Source: Dethiobacter alkaliphilus
GTDB taxonomy: Bacteria > Bacillota > Dethiobacteria > DTU022 > UBA8154
DNA: 64,000 nucleotides
Direction of reading: 5' to 3'
Assembly (NCBI GenBank): GCA_016841605.1
Contig: JAENYV010000006.1
Coordinates: forward strand, 62,001-126,000
A model generated the notes under the pieces. The model saw only the letters and a list, made by a program, of their open reading frames with translations. It did not search any database and had not been told where the DNA came from. Shown piece by piece: positions 50,118-59,700 of the stretch. How positions within the stretch are numbered: the first letter of the stretch is position 1; each line of letters opens with the position of its first letter. Both the position numbers and the translations under genes were made by a program.

Positions 50118-50146
50118 TTGACAGAAAGAGCGTATTATGTTACACT
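50118..50146 (+). promoter_or_regulatory. promoter of rnpB
   Basis: TTGACA at 50118-50123, a 17-bp spacer, and TACACT at 50141-50146. Transcription would begin about 35 bp before the mature RNase P RNA. Confidence 0.7.
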
Positions 50147-50183
50147 AAGACTACAGCATAAAAATAAATAAACTATGAATTAG

Positions 50184-50643
50184 ATGAGTAAACCGGGCAG
50201 TCGCGGAGGCTATAAAAGACCTTCGAGGAAAGTCCGAGCTCCGCAGGGCAGGGTGCTGGGTAACACCCAGTGGGGGCGACCTTAAGGAAAGTGCCACAGA
50301 AATTAAACCGCCTGCTTACTGGAGGATGGATGTTAGAGGTTAGAGGTTAGAAGTTAGAGCCAAAAGCTTAGGTTCGGAATGTTTAATTATGATCTCTAAC
50401 TTCCAACATCCAACTTCCAGTGAGCGGTAAGGATGAAACGGTGCGGTAAGAGCGCACCAGCAGCCGGGTAACCGGCCGGCTAGGCAAACCCCACCCGGAG
50501 CAAGACTGAATAGGGGGGAGATGACGTTGCCCGCCGAATCCCCCGGGTTATGTCGCTGGAGGTATCGGGCGACCGGTGCCCAAGATAGATGGCTGCCGCT
50601 CCTCTTGAAGGAGATACAGAACTCGGCTTACAGGTTTGCTCAT
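50184..50643 (+). ncRNA. rnpB: RNase P RNA, class A, with enlarged P12
   Basis: The universal core is present: GAGGAAAGTCCGAGCTCC, GGGCAGGGTGCTGGGTAACACCCAG, GGAAAGTGCCACAGAAA, then AAGGATGAAACGGTGCGGTAAGAGCGCACC, GCAAACCCCACC and, near the end, GGAGATACAGAACTCGG. P1 pairs ATGAGTAAACC with GGTTTGCTCAT. The P12 position (50318-50421) holds a roughly 100-nt hairpin with a repeated GTTAGAG motif. It processes the 5' ends of tRNAs. Confidence 0.93.
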
Positions 50644-50770
50644 GTTTTTTAAATGCCGTATACTTTTGTATGCGGCGTTTGTATTTCCCGGAAACTTTGT
50701 CAACAGCCGAATAATCATTGACAGTGCAGAAGAAGTATGATAAAGATATCGAAAAAGGAGGCTATTTTTT

Positions 50771-51784
50771 ATGATTGTTGTTATGTCATCCGGTGCCGGT
50801 GAAGAGGACATTTTGGAAGTTGAGAAGAAGATCAAAAGTTTTGGCTATGATGTGCACCGGTCCAAAGGTGAAAATCGGACTATACTCGGTACTATCGGGC
50901 ATCCCCGGGAAGATGTCAGAGAAGCTATGGAGGTAATACCTTCAGTTGAAAAGGTCGTCCTGGTTTCCCATCCTTTTAAGTTAGTAAGCAGGGAGTATCA
51001 GTTTGACAGGACTATAATTAAGGCAGGCAATATCGAGATCGGCGGTAATAAAGTTGTTATGACCGCGGGACCGTCTGTTTTTGAGGGAAAGGACTTCTAT
51101 TTGCAAGCTGCTGAGTCGGTAAGAAAAGGTGGAGCAGATATTTTGCGAGGCGGCATCTATAAGCCGCGCAAATACACATCCGACTTTCAGGCCCTTGAAG
51201 AAAAAGGACTGCAGATTATGGCAGCGGCAAGGGAAATGACAGGTCTTCCTGTGATGACTGAAGTAGTTGATCAGTATTCCGTAGAAATTGTGTCCCGCTA
51301 TGTGGATATTATCCAGGTCGGAGCCGACAATATGCAAAATTTTAGACTGCTGAGAGACCTTGGACAGCTTAAAAAACCAGTTTTACTTAAAAGGGGAATG
51401 TCTTCAACCATTGAAGAATGGCTCATGGCGGCGGAATATATTCTCAGTAACGGGAATAATCAGGTAATTCTCTGTGAAAGAGGAATACGGACATTCGAAA
51501 GATTCACAAGTAATACACTTGATATTAGTGCTGTTCCCATCGTGAAAGAATTGAGCCATTTGCCGGTTTTTGTAGACCCCAGTTCCGGAACCGGGAACCG
51601 GAAATTGGTGCCGTCTCTAAGCATGGCCGCGGTAGCGGCGGGAGCTGATGGACTGCTGGTGGATGTTTATCCTAATTCCCCGGACGCTCTGAGCAGCCAA
51701 TCCCAAGTGATGGAGCCCTATAAATTTGCACAAATGGTCGCTTCCTTGAGAGAGCTGGCTCAAGCAGTGGGCCGGACGATATAA
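50771..51784 (+). CDS. DAHP synthase-like (type I-beta) protein lacking the metal site
   Basis: 337 residues: an N-terminal ferredoxin-like domain (1-75), then a TIM barrel with GGIYKPRKY (Lys131), IQVGADNMQNF, LLKRGM and VILCERGIRTFE, clearly the aroF/aroG family (first step of aromatic amino-acid synthesis). But the four divalent-metal ligands known in the Thermotoga enzyme (Cys102, His272, Glu298, Asp309) are Ser102, Ser272, Asp298 and Ser309. GPS replaces GPC and DPSSGTGNR replaces DPSHATGRR. Length and alignment are gap-free, so this is substitution, not truncation. AAGGAGG precedes the ATG. Either a metal-independent or re-purposed enzyme, or a non-catalytic paralogue. Confidence 0.8.
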   Translation: MIVVMSSGAGEEDILEVEKKIKSFGYDVHRSKGENRTILGTIGHPREDVREAMEVIPSVEKVVLVSHPFKLVSREYQFDRTIIKAGNIEIGGNKVVMTAGPSVFEGKDFYLQAAESVRKGGADILRGGIYKPRKYTSDFQALEEKGLQIMAAAREMTGLPVMTEVVDQYSVEIVSRYVDIIQVGADNMQNFRLLRDLGQLKKPVLLKRGMSSTIEEWLMAAEYILSNGNNQVILCERGIRTFERFTSNTLDISAVPIVKELSHLPVFVDPSSGTGNRKLVPSLSMAAVAAGADGLLVDVYPNSPDALSSQSQVMEPYKFAQMVASLRELAQAVGRTI

Positions 51785-51826
51785 TATATCGATGTAATAT
51801 TTCATAAAAAAGCTTGAAAGCTGGAT

Positions 51827-52996
51827 ATGAAGGTTGTCGTAATGAGAGATATGGTAAAATTCGGGAAAGTATCTGTTTGCGCAGCCCTTTTTACTGTGGC
51901 TGTTTTATTTTTATTGTTTTTTCCCCGGTTCTTTTCTGCAGCGGAGGATGGGCGGATGATCCTGATTGTTACAAAAGATCAGAGTGACACAACCAGTCAG
52001 AACCCAACCCGTCTACAAGTTGCCGCGGAGTTAGCGCTGGAGGATTTCCAAAAAAACCGGGAAAATTCCCGGAAGATAGTACATAAATATATTACATATA
52101 TGGGATACGAAAAAGAAGGTTATCTTCAGGCCAAAGCATTCCTGGAAAAGAACCCGTCAGTGATAGCCCTGGTAGGTGATTTTAACAGCACCGGGACGGA
52201 ATATACGGCCAGACTGGCCGCAGAGCACCAGATCCCGCATCTCTCATTCTTTTCTACCGAGGAGGAAATATTTAGGGGAAAACCCTGGAGTTTTTCTTAT
52301 CGCCCCCGCATTCAACACGAATCGGCTATTATATTGCAAATTTTGAGAGAACATCTGGGGTCACAAAAGGTTATTATTATTGCTTCCGACCAGCAGGTAC
52401 TTTTTACCCGTGCCGAGGATTTCTATGCTGCCGGCAGTAAAAGTGGTCTGGAAATAGTAGATTATCATATTTTTCCGGCGGAAAAATATGATTACCGGGA
52501 GGAAATTGACCAACTGGTGACGCTTGAAGAACAATTCGATTCCTTTGTGCTCTTTCTAGAAGTATATCAACTGGAGCATTTCCTGCAGCAGATTTCTCTT
52601 GCCGGTCTGGACAAGCCGACGCTTACAACGGGTACTGTCATACATCCGGATCTGCTTTCCGAATTTGAGGGAGTGGATCATTCCTTGTTTGCATTTGTTC
52701 CCCGCCTTTATCTGCGGTTGGATAAGGAAAATGATTTGCAGTCATTTGAGCAGCGCTACATGGTAGAGACCGGTTTTCATCGAATTGATTCCCTTGGCCC
52801 CTGGATTTATGATGGTTTTTCAACCCTTTACGAGATTATGGATGGTGCGGATAATCGAGAGCAAGTGATGGAAGCCCTGACCGGATATGAAAAAGAGCAT
52901 TATATTGGCTTTATCGGTTTTGACCGGGACGGCTTGATGAACAAGAATACTTTTGTGCCGGTCCGGGTCCGCTCCGGCAAGTTTGAGGAGCTGTAG
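51827..52996 (+). CDS. periplasmic ligand-binding protein (Peripla_BP_6 type)
   Basis: 389 residues. A signal segment at about 14-38 (VCAALFTVAVLFLLFFPRFFSA) is followed by a two-lobe binding fold: LQVAAELALEDFQ, then VIALVGDFNSTGTEYTARLAAEHQIPHLSFFSTEEEI and KVIIIASDQQVLFTRAEDF. This is the branched-chain amino-acid/urea type of receptor. No transporter genes are adjacent; instead the sensor kinase-like GGDEF protein starts 2 bp later. It may therefore be a signalling receptor rather than a transport protein (inference). Confidence 0.78.
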   Translation: MKVVVMRDMVKFGKVSVCAALFTVAVLFLLFFPRFFSAAEDGRMILIVTKDQSDTTSQNPTRLQVAAELALEDFQKNRENSRKIVHKYITYMGYEKEGYLQAKAFLEKNPSVIALVGDFNSTGTEYTARLAAEHQIPHLSFFSTEEEIFRGKPWSFSYRPRIQHESAIILQILREHLGSQKVIIIASDQQVLFTRAEDFYAAGSKSGLEIVDYHIFPAEKYDYREEIDQLVTLEEQFDSFVLFLEVYQLEHFLQQISLAGLDKPTLTTGTVIHPDLLSEFEGVDHSLFAFVPRLYLRLDKENDLQSFEQRYMVETGFHRIDSLGPWIYDGFSTLYEIMDGADNREQVMEALTGYEKEHYIGFIGFDRDGLMNKNTFVPVRVRSGKFEEL

Positions 52997-52998
52997 CC

Positions 52999-55857
52999 GT
53001 GTACTCCTTGACAAAACAATTGGGGGAAAAAAAGAAACCTGGAGGCTTAAAATGGCGCATATTTATACAGTTTATTATGGCAGGGCTGATCATTTTTCTA
53101 TTTCTTGGGGGACTTTATTATTACGATGTTAAAAAAGAAAACGTCAGTGCTTTCTTGAAACAATCACAAGTTGTTGTGGATCGTTATGAAAAAAAACTGC
53201 AGGCTTTTTACCGGGATGAGATGGAAATTCTCCTGAGTTATTACACCCTGGCAGGAAATGATATGCCGGAAGCCGTAGTGTCTTTACTTGAGCAAAATTC
53301 CCATTATCTTTCCTCTTTTCTACTGGATGCCTCCGGTAAGGTTCTTTATGCCAGTGATCCGCTGATCATCGGTTATAATTATGCAGGAAAAGATGTTTTC
53401 AAAAAAGCGTTTCTTTCGGGGGAACCATTTACCCTGACACGTTTTCACCATACCGAACGCCGCCTGGCCATTGATCTGGTCATCCCCATTTACCGGGAAT
53501 CCGGGAGCCCGTCTTATGTTGCTGTTCACCAGTTAAATCCTGCCTGGCTGGTAGAAAAACTCTCAGAAGAATATATTGACGCTGAAGGAGAAATCCTCAT
53601 GTTTAATGAGGACGGAATTATTTTTCTGGATATTCTCAACAACCACTGTTTTCCTTCCGGTGAGGATTCTCTCACGGCGAGGCTTCCATCTTTAAAGGAT
53701 TACGGTTTTTCCCTGTCCCACCTGCAAGAATGGCAGGGAGGACCTCGCAGTTTTCAAAATAATGATTATCTAGTTACCTATCAGAAAATGGAAGGAGATC
53801 TCGGTTTTATTGCCGACAGAATGTCCCTATCCGTTATCGGGGAACATTTCAGAAATGTTATTTCCTTTATGTCGCTAGGTGCGTTGCTGGGGATATTGCT
53901 CTTTGGTTTTTTGGGAATTGTTGTGGCCCGGCGCACCATGAAGCCCATCTATGAGTTGTCCGATCAGGTGGTGGAAGCACTAAAGGGTAAGAGGAAATTT
54001 GTGGAAACAGCTCCTTCTTCGGAACTGTCAATCTTTGTCCAGGCCTTTAATCGGTCCTGGCAGGACAATTTGCAGGTTCAGCAAGATCTGCAAAGGTTGA
54101 CGGATGAATACGAAAAAGTTTTTAATGGAACGCAGGATGCGCTTTTTTTGCTGGAAGTAACAGATGATGGCGAATTCTACTTTCTCAGGAATAATTTAGC
54201 CCTTGAAAAGAAAACAGGTATATTGTTGAAAAATAATGAGAAGAAAACCCCCCGGCAGTTGCTTGGTCCGGACCTGGGAAACCAAGTGGAGCAGAATTAC
54301 AGAGCCTGCGTTAGAAAAGGAGAACCTCTTTCGTATGAGGAAACCTTGAGCCTGCCGGCCGGAAAACGTACCTGGGTCACAACTCTTACGCCGATTTTTC
54401 GTGAAGACAGGGTCCATTTCCTGGTGGGTTCCAGCCAGGATATCACAGAGCGGAAAGAGGTGGAAGAATCCTTACGCCTTTCCGAGGAGCGCTACCGCCT
54501 GCTGGTGGATAATGCTACGGAAGCTATCGGGGTGATTCAGGACGGAGTGCTTAAATATGCCAACCCCATGACCGTGCAGTTGTTGGGCTATTCTGAGGAA
54601 AAGCTACTCTCCACATCCGTTTTGGATTTTGTCCACCCTGAAGACCGGGAGTCCGTACTTCAGAACCTAGGCAAATCTCTGAGCGGTGAGGGCGGATCGA
54701 TCAGAGCTTATCACAGGCTCATTACCCGTAGCAATGAAATTAAGTGGGCGGAGATCAGCGGGGTAGCGGTCGAATGGGAAAACCGTCCCGCGGTCCTCTC
54801 CTTTGTAAACGACATCACCGAACGGAAAAAAAATCAGGAAAAGCTGGAATACTTGAGCTTGCATGATGCGCTGACAGGGCTCTATAACCGTACTTTTTTC
54901 GACGAAGAGATGAACCGTCTTACCAATAGCCGGGAATACCCCGTGACCGTTATCTCAGCTGACCTGGACGGGTTGAAACTTATCAACGATACAATGGGAC
55001 ATGTGCGGGGTGACGAACTGATTAAAGCCTGTGCCCTTGTTCTGCAAAAATCCTTACGCAGTTCCGATATCCTTGCCCGCATCGGGGGAGACGAATTTGC
55101 CGCTCTTCTTCCCCGTTGCGAACACAGCACCGGCGAATTGATCGCACGTCGAATACGTTACCGGGCGAACCTGCATAACGCCGAATTTTCCGGTTTGCCT
55201 CTCAGTATCTCGGTGGGCCTAGCTACGGCAGAAGAAGAAACTATTTCCCTGAAAGAAACTTACAAAAAAGCGGATGATAGAATGTATCGGGGAAAATTGT
55301 CCCGTCGAAGCATTGTCCGCAGCCATACTGTAGATATTTTATTAAATGCTCTCAATAAGCGGGATTTTATTGGCGAGGGACACGGGCAGCGTGTTTCCGG
55401 TTTTTGCCTGAAACTGGGTGAAAAGTTGGGTATTTCTGTGGCACAACTTATCGATTTGGCCCTGCTTGCACAGGTGCATGACCTGGGTTTAGTCGGTGTT
55501 CCCGATAATATCATTTTTAAAAGGACACCCTTTACAGCGGAAGAATGGGAAATAATTAAACAGCACCCGGAAAAAGGTCACCGCATCGCCGTTTCATCTC
55601 CCGACCTGGCTGAAATTGCGGGATTGATCCTTGCTCATCATGAATGGTGGGACGGCAGCGGTTATCCTCAGGGCCTGAAAGGCGATGAGATTCCCCTCCT
55701 CTGCCGTATTTTGGCCATTGCCGACGCGTTCGATGTCATGACCAGCGACAGGCCATACCGCAAGGCCATCAGCGAAGAAGAGGGCCGGGAGGAACTGAAG
55801 AGATGTGCAGGGACGCAGTTTGATCCTGCCCTGGTCAAGCTGTTTCTTCAAGACTAA
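52999..55857 (+). CDS. membrane PAS-GGDEF-HD-GYP signalling protein
   Basis: 952 residues: membrane helix at 21-42; extracytoplasmic dCache-like sensor (about 45-285); second helix (about 288-312) and HAMP-like region; two PAS domains (about 370-485 and 495-615); a GGDEF domain (about 620-765) with intact active-site RIGGDEF; and an HD-GYP domain (about 770-950) with HHEWWDGSGYPQGL. The first HD motif reads HDLGLVG instead of HDIGKIG. It can probably make cyclic di-GMP; whether the HD-GYP half still degrades it is open. The GTG start overlaps the ribosome binding region of the receptor gene, so the two are coupled. Confidence 0.88.
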   Translation: MYSLTKQLGEKKKPGGLKWRIFIQFIMAGLIIFLFLGGLYYYDVKKENVSAFLKQSQVVVDRYEKKLQAFYRDEMEILLSYYTLAGNDMPEAVVSLLEQNSHYLSSFLLDASGKVLYASDPLIIGYNYAGKDVFKKAFLSGEPFTLTRFHHTERRLAIDLVIPIYRESGSPSYVAVHQLNPAWLVEKLSEEYIDAEGEILMFNEDGIIFLDILNNHCFPSGEDSLTARLPSLKDYGFSLSHLQEWQGGPRSFQNNDYLVTYQKMEGDLGFIADRMSLSVIGEHFRNVISFMSLGALLGILLFGFLGIVVARRTMKPIYELSDQVVEALKGKRKFVETAPSSELSIFVQAFNRSWQDNLQVQQDLQRLTDEYEKVFNGTQDALFLLEVTDDGEFYFLRNNLALEKKTGILLKNNEKKTPRQLLGPDLGNQVEQNYRACVRKGEPLSYEETLSLPAGKRTWVTTLTPIFREDRVHFLVGSSQDITERKEVEESLRLSEERYRLLVDNATEAIGVIQDGVLKYANPMTVQLLGYSEEKLLSTSVLDFVHPEDRESVLQNLGKSLSGEGGSIRAYHRLITRSNEIKWAEISGVAVEWENRPAVLSFVNDITERKKNQEKLEYLSLHDALTGLYNRTFFDEEMNRLTNSREYPVTVISADLDGLKLINDTMGHVRGDELIKACALVLQKSLRSSDILARIGGDEFAALLPRCEHSTGELIARRIRYRANLHNAEFSGLPLSISVGLATAEEETISLKETYKKADDRMYRGKLSRRSIVRSHTVDILLNALNKRDFIGEGHGQRVSGFCLKLGEKLGISVAQLIDLALLAQVHDLGLVGVPDNIIFKRTPFTAEEWEIIKQHPEKGHRIAVSSPDLAEIAGLILAHHEWWDGSGYPQGLKGDEIPLLCRILAIADAFDVMTSDRPYRKAISEEEGREELKRCAGTQFDPALVKLFLQD

Positions 55858-55967
55858 AGTGTCAAACATTTTGTTGTTGTCTTAGCAAAAGTGTATCAAA
55901 AATGCCTCTTTTGTGTTATTATTTAAACAATTTTCCATATCAAATTTTGAAGTCCGGAGGATTCGGC

Positions 55968-57290
55968 ATGTCTTTTCCCATGCAGGTTCTAGTTTTGGTT
56001 CTTTTATTATTAAACCTGGCTGTCTGCCTTTTTTTGTTAATTAGAAGCTTCAATTCCGCCGGAAAAAGTGACATAAAAGCTAGATGGGAATTGCTGGAGA
56101 AGAACCAGCAGAGGATAGAGCAGGGACTCAAGGAAGAAATAGTGAAAATCCGTAATGAACTGCATTCCGGGGCCAGAGAAAACCGTGAAGAACTTCAATA
56201 TTCTTTAAGAAATTTCGGACAAACTCTTACGGAGCAGGTCATGCAGATCGCTGGTTTGCAAAAGAACCAGCTGGAAATTTTTACTAAACAGCTGCAAACG
56301 CTGACAGGCACCAATGAAGAGAAGCTCGAAAAGATGAGGGAAACAGTTGAAAGCAAACTCCGGCAGCTCCAGGAGGAAAACAGCCGTAAGCTGGAAGAAA
56401 TGCGGGTTACCGTCGACGAGAAGCTTCACCGGACTCTGGAAAAACGACTCGGCGATTCCTTCAAGCTGGTAAGTGAAAGGCTGGAACTGGTGCATAAAGG
56501 CCTGGGTGAGATGCAGGTGCTCGCGGCCGGGGTGGGCGATTTAAAAAAAGTTCTCTCCAATGTTAAAGTCAGGGGAACCCTCGGGGAGATCCGGCTGGGA
56601 AGTATCCTGGAGCAGCTTCTTTCACCCGAGCAGTACGCAGCCAATGTTGTTACCCAAAAAGGTGGAAGGGAAAGGGTGGAATATGCTGTTAAACTGCCCG
56701 GTCCGGCAGACGACCGGCACGTCTGGCTCCCCCTGGATGCAAAGTTCCCCCTGGAAGATTACCAGAGGCTGTTGGATGCCTATGACCAGGCCAACACTGC
56801 CGCGATCGAAGGCGCGGCAAAGCAACTGGAAGTAAGAATTAAGGCCTGTGCCCGGGATATTAGCCGCAAGTACCTTTCACCTCCTGAAACGACGGATTTC
56901 GGCATCATGTTTCTGCCGGTGGAGGGGCTTTTTGCCGAAGTGTTAAGACGTCAGGGGCTCTTTGAAACACTGCAGAGGGATTTCAAGATTGTTGTAACCG
57001 GCCCGACGACTCTGGCTGCCCTGCTGAACAGTTTACAGATGGGTTTTAGAACTCTGGCCATTCAGAAACGCTCCGGCGAGGTCTGGAGCTTACTGGGTGC
57101 TGTGAAGACGGATTTCGGGAAACTGGGGGAGATACTGGAAAAAACTCACCGTAAAATTATGGAAGCAGGTCGAAACATTGAAAGTGCCACCCGTAAAACC
57201 GGCGCCATCCAGCGTAAATTAAAGGATGTCCGGGAACTTCCTGATACTTCGGCGGATTCAGCGGAGAAACTCCTTGACATCGTCGAATAA
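55968..57290 (+). CDS. rmuC: DNA recombination protein RmuC homologue
   Basis: 440 residues. One N-terminal membrane segment (6-26), a long coiled coil (about 40-185), then the RmuC nuclease-like domain: KGTLGEIRLG-type VRGTLGEIRLGSILEQLL, DAKFPLEDYQRLLDAY and TDFGIMFLPVEGLFAEVLR. RmuC limits inversion at short repeats. I start at 55968, preceded by CGGAGG. The window shows no operon partner. Confidence 0.88.
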   Translation: MSFPMQVLVLVLLLLNLAVCLFLLIRSFNSAGKSDIKARWELLEKNQQRIEQGLKEEIVKIRNELHSGARENREELQYSLRNFGQTLTEQVMQIAGLQKNQLEIFTKQLQTLTGTNEEKLEKMRETVESKLRQLQEENSRKLEEMRVTVDEKLHRTLEKRLGDSFKLVSERLELVHKGLGEMQVLAAGVGDLKKVLSNVKVRGTLGEIRLGSILEQLLSPEQYAANVVTQKGGRERVEYAVKLPGPADDRHVWLPLDAKFPLEDYQRLLDAYDQANTAAIEGAAKQLEVRIKACARDISRKYLSPPETTDFGIMFLPVEGLFAEVLRRQGLFETLQRDFKIVVTGPTTLAALLNSLQMGFRTLAIQKRSGEVWSLLGAVKTDFGKLGEILEKTHRKIMEAGRNIESATRKTGAIQRKLKDVRELPDTSADSAEKLLDIVE

Positions 57291-57424
57291 AAGAGATAAA
57301 CTACGAGAGGATTCAAAAAAAAGAGTTTTAAAACTTGCACCATTTCTCTGTGCATAGTTAAGTCTCACTTTTACTGCAGCACTTCAAACAACCATCTACA
57401 TAGCTTAGAAAGGAGCTGCATGTA

Positions 57425-58660
57425 ATGAGTATGAAGGGAAATGGTGTTGTCGCGCAATCCGGCGGTCCGACCGCTGTTATAAACAATAGTCTTTGCGGCG
57501 TAATTCAGGAATGGCTGAGCAATAATTTTGAGGGGACGCTCCTGGGCGCAATTCACGGCATCAGGGGGGTTTTGGAAGATAGCTTTATTGATCTTTCCCG
57601 TCAGAAGAAAGAAAATATTGAGGGGCTGAAGTTTACCCCCGGAACTGCTTTGGGTTCATGTCGTTATAAGCTGAGGGAAGAGGACTACAGGAAACTGCTG
57701 CGGGTATTTAAAGAAAAAGGGGTCAGGTATTTTTTCTATATCGGCGGCAATGACTCCATGGATACGGCCAACAGAGTCCACCAGCTGGCGCTGGAGGACA
57801 ATTATGAGATGACAGTGGTAGGGATACCGAAAACCATTGACAATGATCTCCCCTGTACCGACCATTGTCCCGGTTACGGGAGCGCAGCCAAGTTTCTGGC
57901 TGCGACGGTCCTGGAGACAGGGATCGATTTAAAAGGAGTTCTCAATAATAACCGGATTAAACTAATGGAAGTGATGGGCCGCAATGCCGGTTGGCTGGCG
58001 GCATCCACGGCTCTGGCCAGGAGAACGGAAGAAGATGCACCTCACCTGATCTATCTTCCCGAGGTCCCTTTCAGCAAAGAAAGATTTCTGCACGATGTGC
58101 AGGAGACTTATCAAAAGTTGGGTTTTGCCTATATTGTTGTCTCGGAAGGGATCGTGGACGAATCGGGACGCTACATCTTCTCGTCAAGCGGTAAGGATTC
58201 TTTCGGCCATAGCGAGTTAGGCGGTCTGGCCGGTGTCCTGAAAGAGCTGATCGAGAGCCGGGTGGGGACTAAAGTGCGCTGTAATGTTCTGGGTACCGCA
58301 CAACGTGCTGCCATGCATTTTGCCTCCCGGACCGATGCTGAAGAAGCGTACATGGTCGGCAAAGAAGCGGTCCGGCTTGCTTCCCGGGGGACTTCCGGAA
58401 TTATGGTGGCCTTTGTCAGGGATGAGTCGGCAGGGTATACCTGCTTCCCCGCTAATGTGGAGCTGAGCAAGGTTGCCAATGTGGAGAAAAAAGTTCCTCT
58501 AGAGTGGATTAATGCGGAACATAATTTTGTTACCGAAGAATTCATCCGCTATGCAAGACCCTTAATTCGGGGAGAGGTTGATGTTCCCACCAGGGACGGG
58601 CTCCCGGATTACCGGGAACTCGAAAAATATTCCGATTCCCTCTCTGCGGTCAAAAGTTAA
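57425..58660 (+). CDS. 6-phosphofructokinase, PPi-dependent type
   Basis: 411 residues: VVAQSGGPTAVINNSLCG (nucleotide/PPi loop), YIGGNDSMDTANR, PKTIDNDLPCTDHCPGYGSAAKF and MEVMGRNAGWLA. In ATP enzymes the loop reads GGDGS; here the Gly position is Asp (GGNDS), and Lys follows in PKTIDND, the marks of PPi-phosphofructokinases. It would interconvert fructose 6-phosphate and fructose 1,6-bisphosphate using pyrophosphate. GAAAGGAG precedes the ATG. Confidence 0.88.
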   Translation: MSMKGNGVVAQSGGPTAVINNSLCGVIQEWLSNNFEGTLLGAIHGIRGVLEDSFIDLSRQKKENIEGLKFTPGTALGSCRYKLREEDYRKLLRVFKEKGVRYFFYIGGNDSMDTANRVHQLALEDNYEMTVVGIPKTIDNDLPCTDHCPGYGSAAKFLAATVLETGIDLKGVLNNNRIKLMEVMGRNAGWLAASTALARRTEEDAPHLIYLPEVPFSKERFLHDVQETYQKLGFAYIVVSEGIVDESGRYIFSSSGKDSFGHSELGGLAGVLKELIESRVGTKVRCNVLGTAQRAAMHFASRTDAEEAYMVGKEAVRLASRGTSGIMVAFVRDESAGYTCFPANVELSKVANVEKKVPLEWINAEHNFVTEEFIRYARPLIRGEVDVPTRDGLPDYRELEKYSDSLSAVKS

Positions 58661-58691
58661 AGCTTTTCTTCGGAGAGCCTATGATATGACA

Positions 58692-58727
58692 TTTTCGGGG
58701 GTGCGACCAACAAGGTCACACCCCCTT
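58692..58727. terminator. shared terminator between phosphofructokinase and CDF genes
   Basis: GGGGGTGCGACC pairs with GGTCACACCCCC around AACAA. It overlaps the end of the CDF gene and lies 35 bp after the phosphofructokinase stop, so it can work in both directions. Confidence 0.75.
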
Positions 58728-59636
58728 CTCAGTGTCTGAAGATGTTAGTGGTTCAATATGAATGGTAATAATGCTATTTTGGCCGAAATCTTTTTTTAGT
58801 TCTTCTTCTACTTCAGTTACGGTATCATGAGCTGTTGTAATGCTGACATGTTGATCTACCAGAATATGAACTTCAATCGCAACTTTTGAGCCGATTCTTC
58901 TCGTTCTTAAATTATGGTAATCTTTGGCTCCTTCACAACTCGAAATAATCGTTCTAATATGCTCGCATTCTTTTTTACTTAATGAAGATTCAAGGAGTTC
59001 ATTTATTGCGGGGAAAAATATGTTAATGGCAACTTTAAAAATAAAAATACTTACAACTACTGAGGCCAACGGATCTAAAATTGTCCACTTGGCTCCAAGT
59101 AGAATTGACCCGCCGATACCGATAAATGTTCCAATAGAAGTAAAAACATCGGAACGATGATGCCAGGCATTGGCAATTACAGCCGAACTATTAATCTTCT
59201 GCCCGACGTTTACAGTAAATCGATACAATAATTCTTTACCGACAATTGAAATTGCTGCAGCTATCAATGCAATCAAGCCTGGACGAGGGGCTATGCTGCC
59301 ATTTATTATAGACATTAAGCTTGTGATTCCTGACTTTAGGATGCTTAAGCCGGCTACTGCTAAAAAAACGCTAACAATAACTGTGGCTAGAGTTTCATAT
59401 TTGTCATGGCCGTAATTGTGACATTCGTCTTCAGGTTTTTCAGTAAATTTAAAGCCGATAAGTACTACTAAATCGGTGAAGAAGTCAGATAATGAGTGGA
59501 TGCCGTCAGCAACCATCGCACCACTTTTACCATAAATTCCGGCAAATAGTTTAAAAAAAGTCAAACCGGCATTGACGCAAAACCCCTGCAGTGTGATTTT
59601 CTTAGCCTCATAGCTTCTTAATAAATCTTTTTCCAT
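58716..59636 (-). CDS. cation diffusion facilitator (CDF) metal exporter
   Basis: 306 residues with about six helices. The N-terminal transport signature is GKSGAMVADGIHSLSDFFTDLVVLIG (His and Asp ligands). CHNYGHDKYETLATV carries the HxxxD-type site, AWHHRSDVFTSIGTFIG the second, and there is a cytoplasmic C-terminal domain with HNLRTRRIGSKVAIEVHILVD. This is a MamM/CzcD/FieF-type exporter. A NiCo riboswitch with a terminator precedes it, so cobalt and nickel are the probable physiological signals and likely substrates. GGAGAG lies just before the ATG. Confidence 0.9.
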   Translation of the reverse strand: MEKDLLRSYEAKKITLQGFCVNAGLTFFKLFAGIYGKSGAMVADGIHSLSDFFTDLVVLIGFKFTEKPEDECHNYGHDKYETLATVIVSVFLAVAGLSILKSGITSLMSIINGSIAPRPGLIALIAAAISIVGKELLYRFTVNVGQKINSSAVIANAWHHRSDVFTSIGTFIGIGGSILLGAKWTILDPLASVVVSIFIFKVAINIFFPAINELLESSLSKKECEHIRTIISSCEGAKDYHNLRTRRIGSKVAIEVHILVDQHVSITTAHDTVTEVEEELKKDFGQNSIITIHIEPLTSSDTEKGV

Positions 59637-59700
59637 GCTTCTCTCCTTTATCCACCCTGCTTTCCCAAGTTACAGATTCCGCTCCATGCAGTTATTTTAT

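Noticed and set aside
50335-50360. GTTAGAG tandem units as a CRISPR array
   Set aside because: Units are only 7-8 bases, there are no spacers, and they fold inside RNase P P12.
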